Below the pieces are notes generated by a model. It worked only from the letters and a program-made list of their open reading frames with translations. It was not told the DNA's origin and did no database searches. A stretch of DNA of 64,000 nt, taken from Epiperipatus broadwayi (taxonomy: Eukaryota > Onychophora > Udeonychophora > Euonychophora > Peripatidae). Shown one piece after another: positions 63,125-64,000 of this stretch. The DNA lies in NCBI GenBank assembly GCA_028023455.1, contig JAQFVV010012982.1, positions 284,498-348,497 of the forward strand, written 5' to 3'. How positions within the stretch are numbered: the stretch's first letter is position 1; each line of letters begins with the position of its first letter. A program made the translations under genes and the position numbers.

Positions 63125-63376
63125 ATATATATATATATTCTTCACTAAATAAGCATATATATGACTACATATAAATATACAAACAGATATACCTATAGAA
63201 ACATTTCTTTTATTATCATGTACATGATTTTATTAGAAAGATGTCATATTGCAGACCGCATACTCCTATTATTTCAGGCTAGTAAACGCTGGTCGCAAAT
63301 ATAACATGGAAACAATGATTGCAGACATAGACCTATTATTTCAGGCTACTCAGCAATTGAGAACTCTACAGTGTAA

Positions 63377-63475
63377 GGGGTCTTCACCTAAACGGTTACT
63401 AAAAGGGTCTTCACCATAAAAAAGGGCTTCACCTAACGGTTACTTCAAAGGGTCTTCACCTAACGGTTACTCAAT
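63377..63475 (-). repeat. Short tandem repeat in the leader of copy 2
   Basis: Units containing CTTCACCTAACGGTTAC are the complement of the array at 38556-38664 in copy 1; there are about four here with different spacing. Confidence 0.8.
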
Positions 63476-64000
63476 AAATGATTCAATAGCATAATCCGAA
63501 CTGAGAAAAAAATCTTAACTAAAGGTGTCTGACATATATGTTATACAGAAAATATATCTTATATATATATATATATTTATTTATTAAAATGAACATACGC
63601 ATTTACTATTTCATAAGTTGAAAATTAAATTTGAATTTTATTAACAAAACTTATACTTATATATTATTTGCTAGGAAACATAACTACAAAATATTTAAGA
63701 GTGAAAAAGAATTTTGCATGATTATAATTATTCATTTTATATAAAAATGAAACACAGAGAAAGTGAAAAAAATATTTGCTAACACCGTACGTTGACATGT
63801 GTTAATTTGAACTTATCAAACTTTCGATCTTAGAACAAATTTCTATTAACGGAAAAAAATGTTATCTATTAGATCTTTACAAAAAAATTATACAAACAGA
63901 AAAAATTCTATTATCTATTTGTACTTTTTACCAAAATATTAATTAACACACCGAATATACACTATAATTCAAAAAAACATTATTATTTCAAAACTTCTCA

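Larger units (their letters stand above)
53571..64000 (-). mobile_element. LTR retrotransposon, copy 2 (internally deleted, runs off the window)
   Basis: This is the same family as 35307-43472, in reverse orientation. Its 3' LTR is 53571-55627, and the internal region then runs rightward. It is interrupted by another LTR element at 57978-63124 and continues to the window end, where it corresponds to about 38050 of copy 1. Its 5' LTR therefore lies outside. It keeps the long leader, the short tandem repeat array and the start of gag, then joins directly to the end of integrase. Confidence 0.85.

Overview
This window looks like repeat-dominated, very A+T-rich nuclear DNA from an animal, most likely an invertebrate; I cannot place the species. 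No intact host protein gene, rRNA gene or functional tRNA gene can be supported. What can be read is almost entirely mobile-element sequence in several states of decay: Penelope-like elements (PLE), one RTE-type and other non-LTR reverse transcriptases, LTR retrotransposons with about 2 kb LTRs, a mariner-like relic, a large foldback element, tRNA-derived SINE-like pieces and satellite-like tandem repeats.

Left third (1-20.1 kb). Near 2.4-3.0 kb are two almost identical units carrying a hammerhead-ribozyme-like core of the kind known from PLEs. At 3443 a primer-binding-site-like sequence precedes an A-rich coiled-coil ORF remnant. A pair of about 1.2-1.3 kb direct repeats (5937-7168 and 12172-13490) encloses a decayed gag, which makes an old LTR retrotransposon likely. 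A 5'-truncated, frameshifted RTE reverse transcriptase lies at 14.5-16.0 kb on the minus strand. Beside it, on the same strand, is the GIY-YIG endonuclease end of a PLE (16.4-16.8 kb). A mariner-like relic follows at 19.6-20.1 kb.

Middle (20.1-34.7 kb). This part is mostly featureless A+T-rich DNA. It holds a third ribozyme-bearing unit (27.1-27.4 kb), a badly decayed reverse transcriptase (27.7-28.3 kb), a ribozyme-less relative of the unit (31.4-31.6 kb), and a PHD-finger plus coiled-coil ORF relic (32.15-32.55 kb) that resembles ORF1 of CR1-like retrotransposons.

Right half (34.7-64 kb). An LTR retrotransposon (35307-43472, LTRs about 2.07 kb, 4-bp CTAT target duplication) sits inside one arm of a foldback element (34743-43654). 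A second copy of the same family lies on the minus strand from 53571 to beyond the window end. The two copies have lost different parts of gag-pol, so they are independent internal-deletion derivatives. The second copy is interrupted by another LTR element (57978-63124, LTRs about 2.2 kb, only 743 bp internal). Between the two copies lie tRNA-like and SINE-like sequences, a second PLE endonuclease fragment, a tandem array of about 355 bp that ends in an inverted piece, and a degenerate tandem array of about 120 bp.

The layered insertions give a relative order of events: foldback, then LTR copy 1; LTR copy 2, then the small-internal LTR element. No element seen here has an intact set of its own proteins, so any mobility would depend on enzymes supplied from elsewhere.
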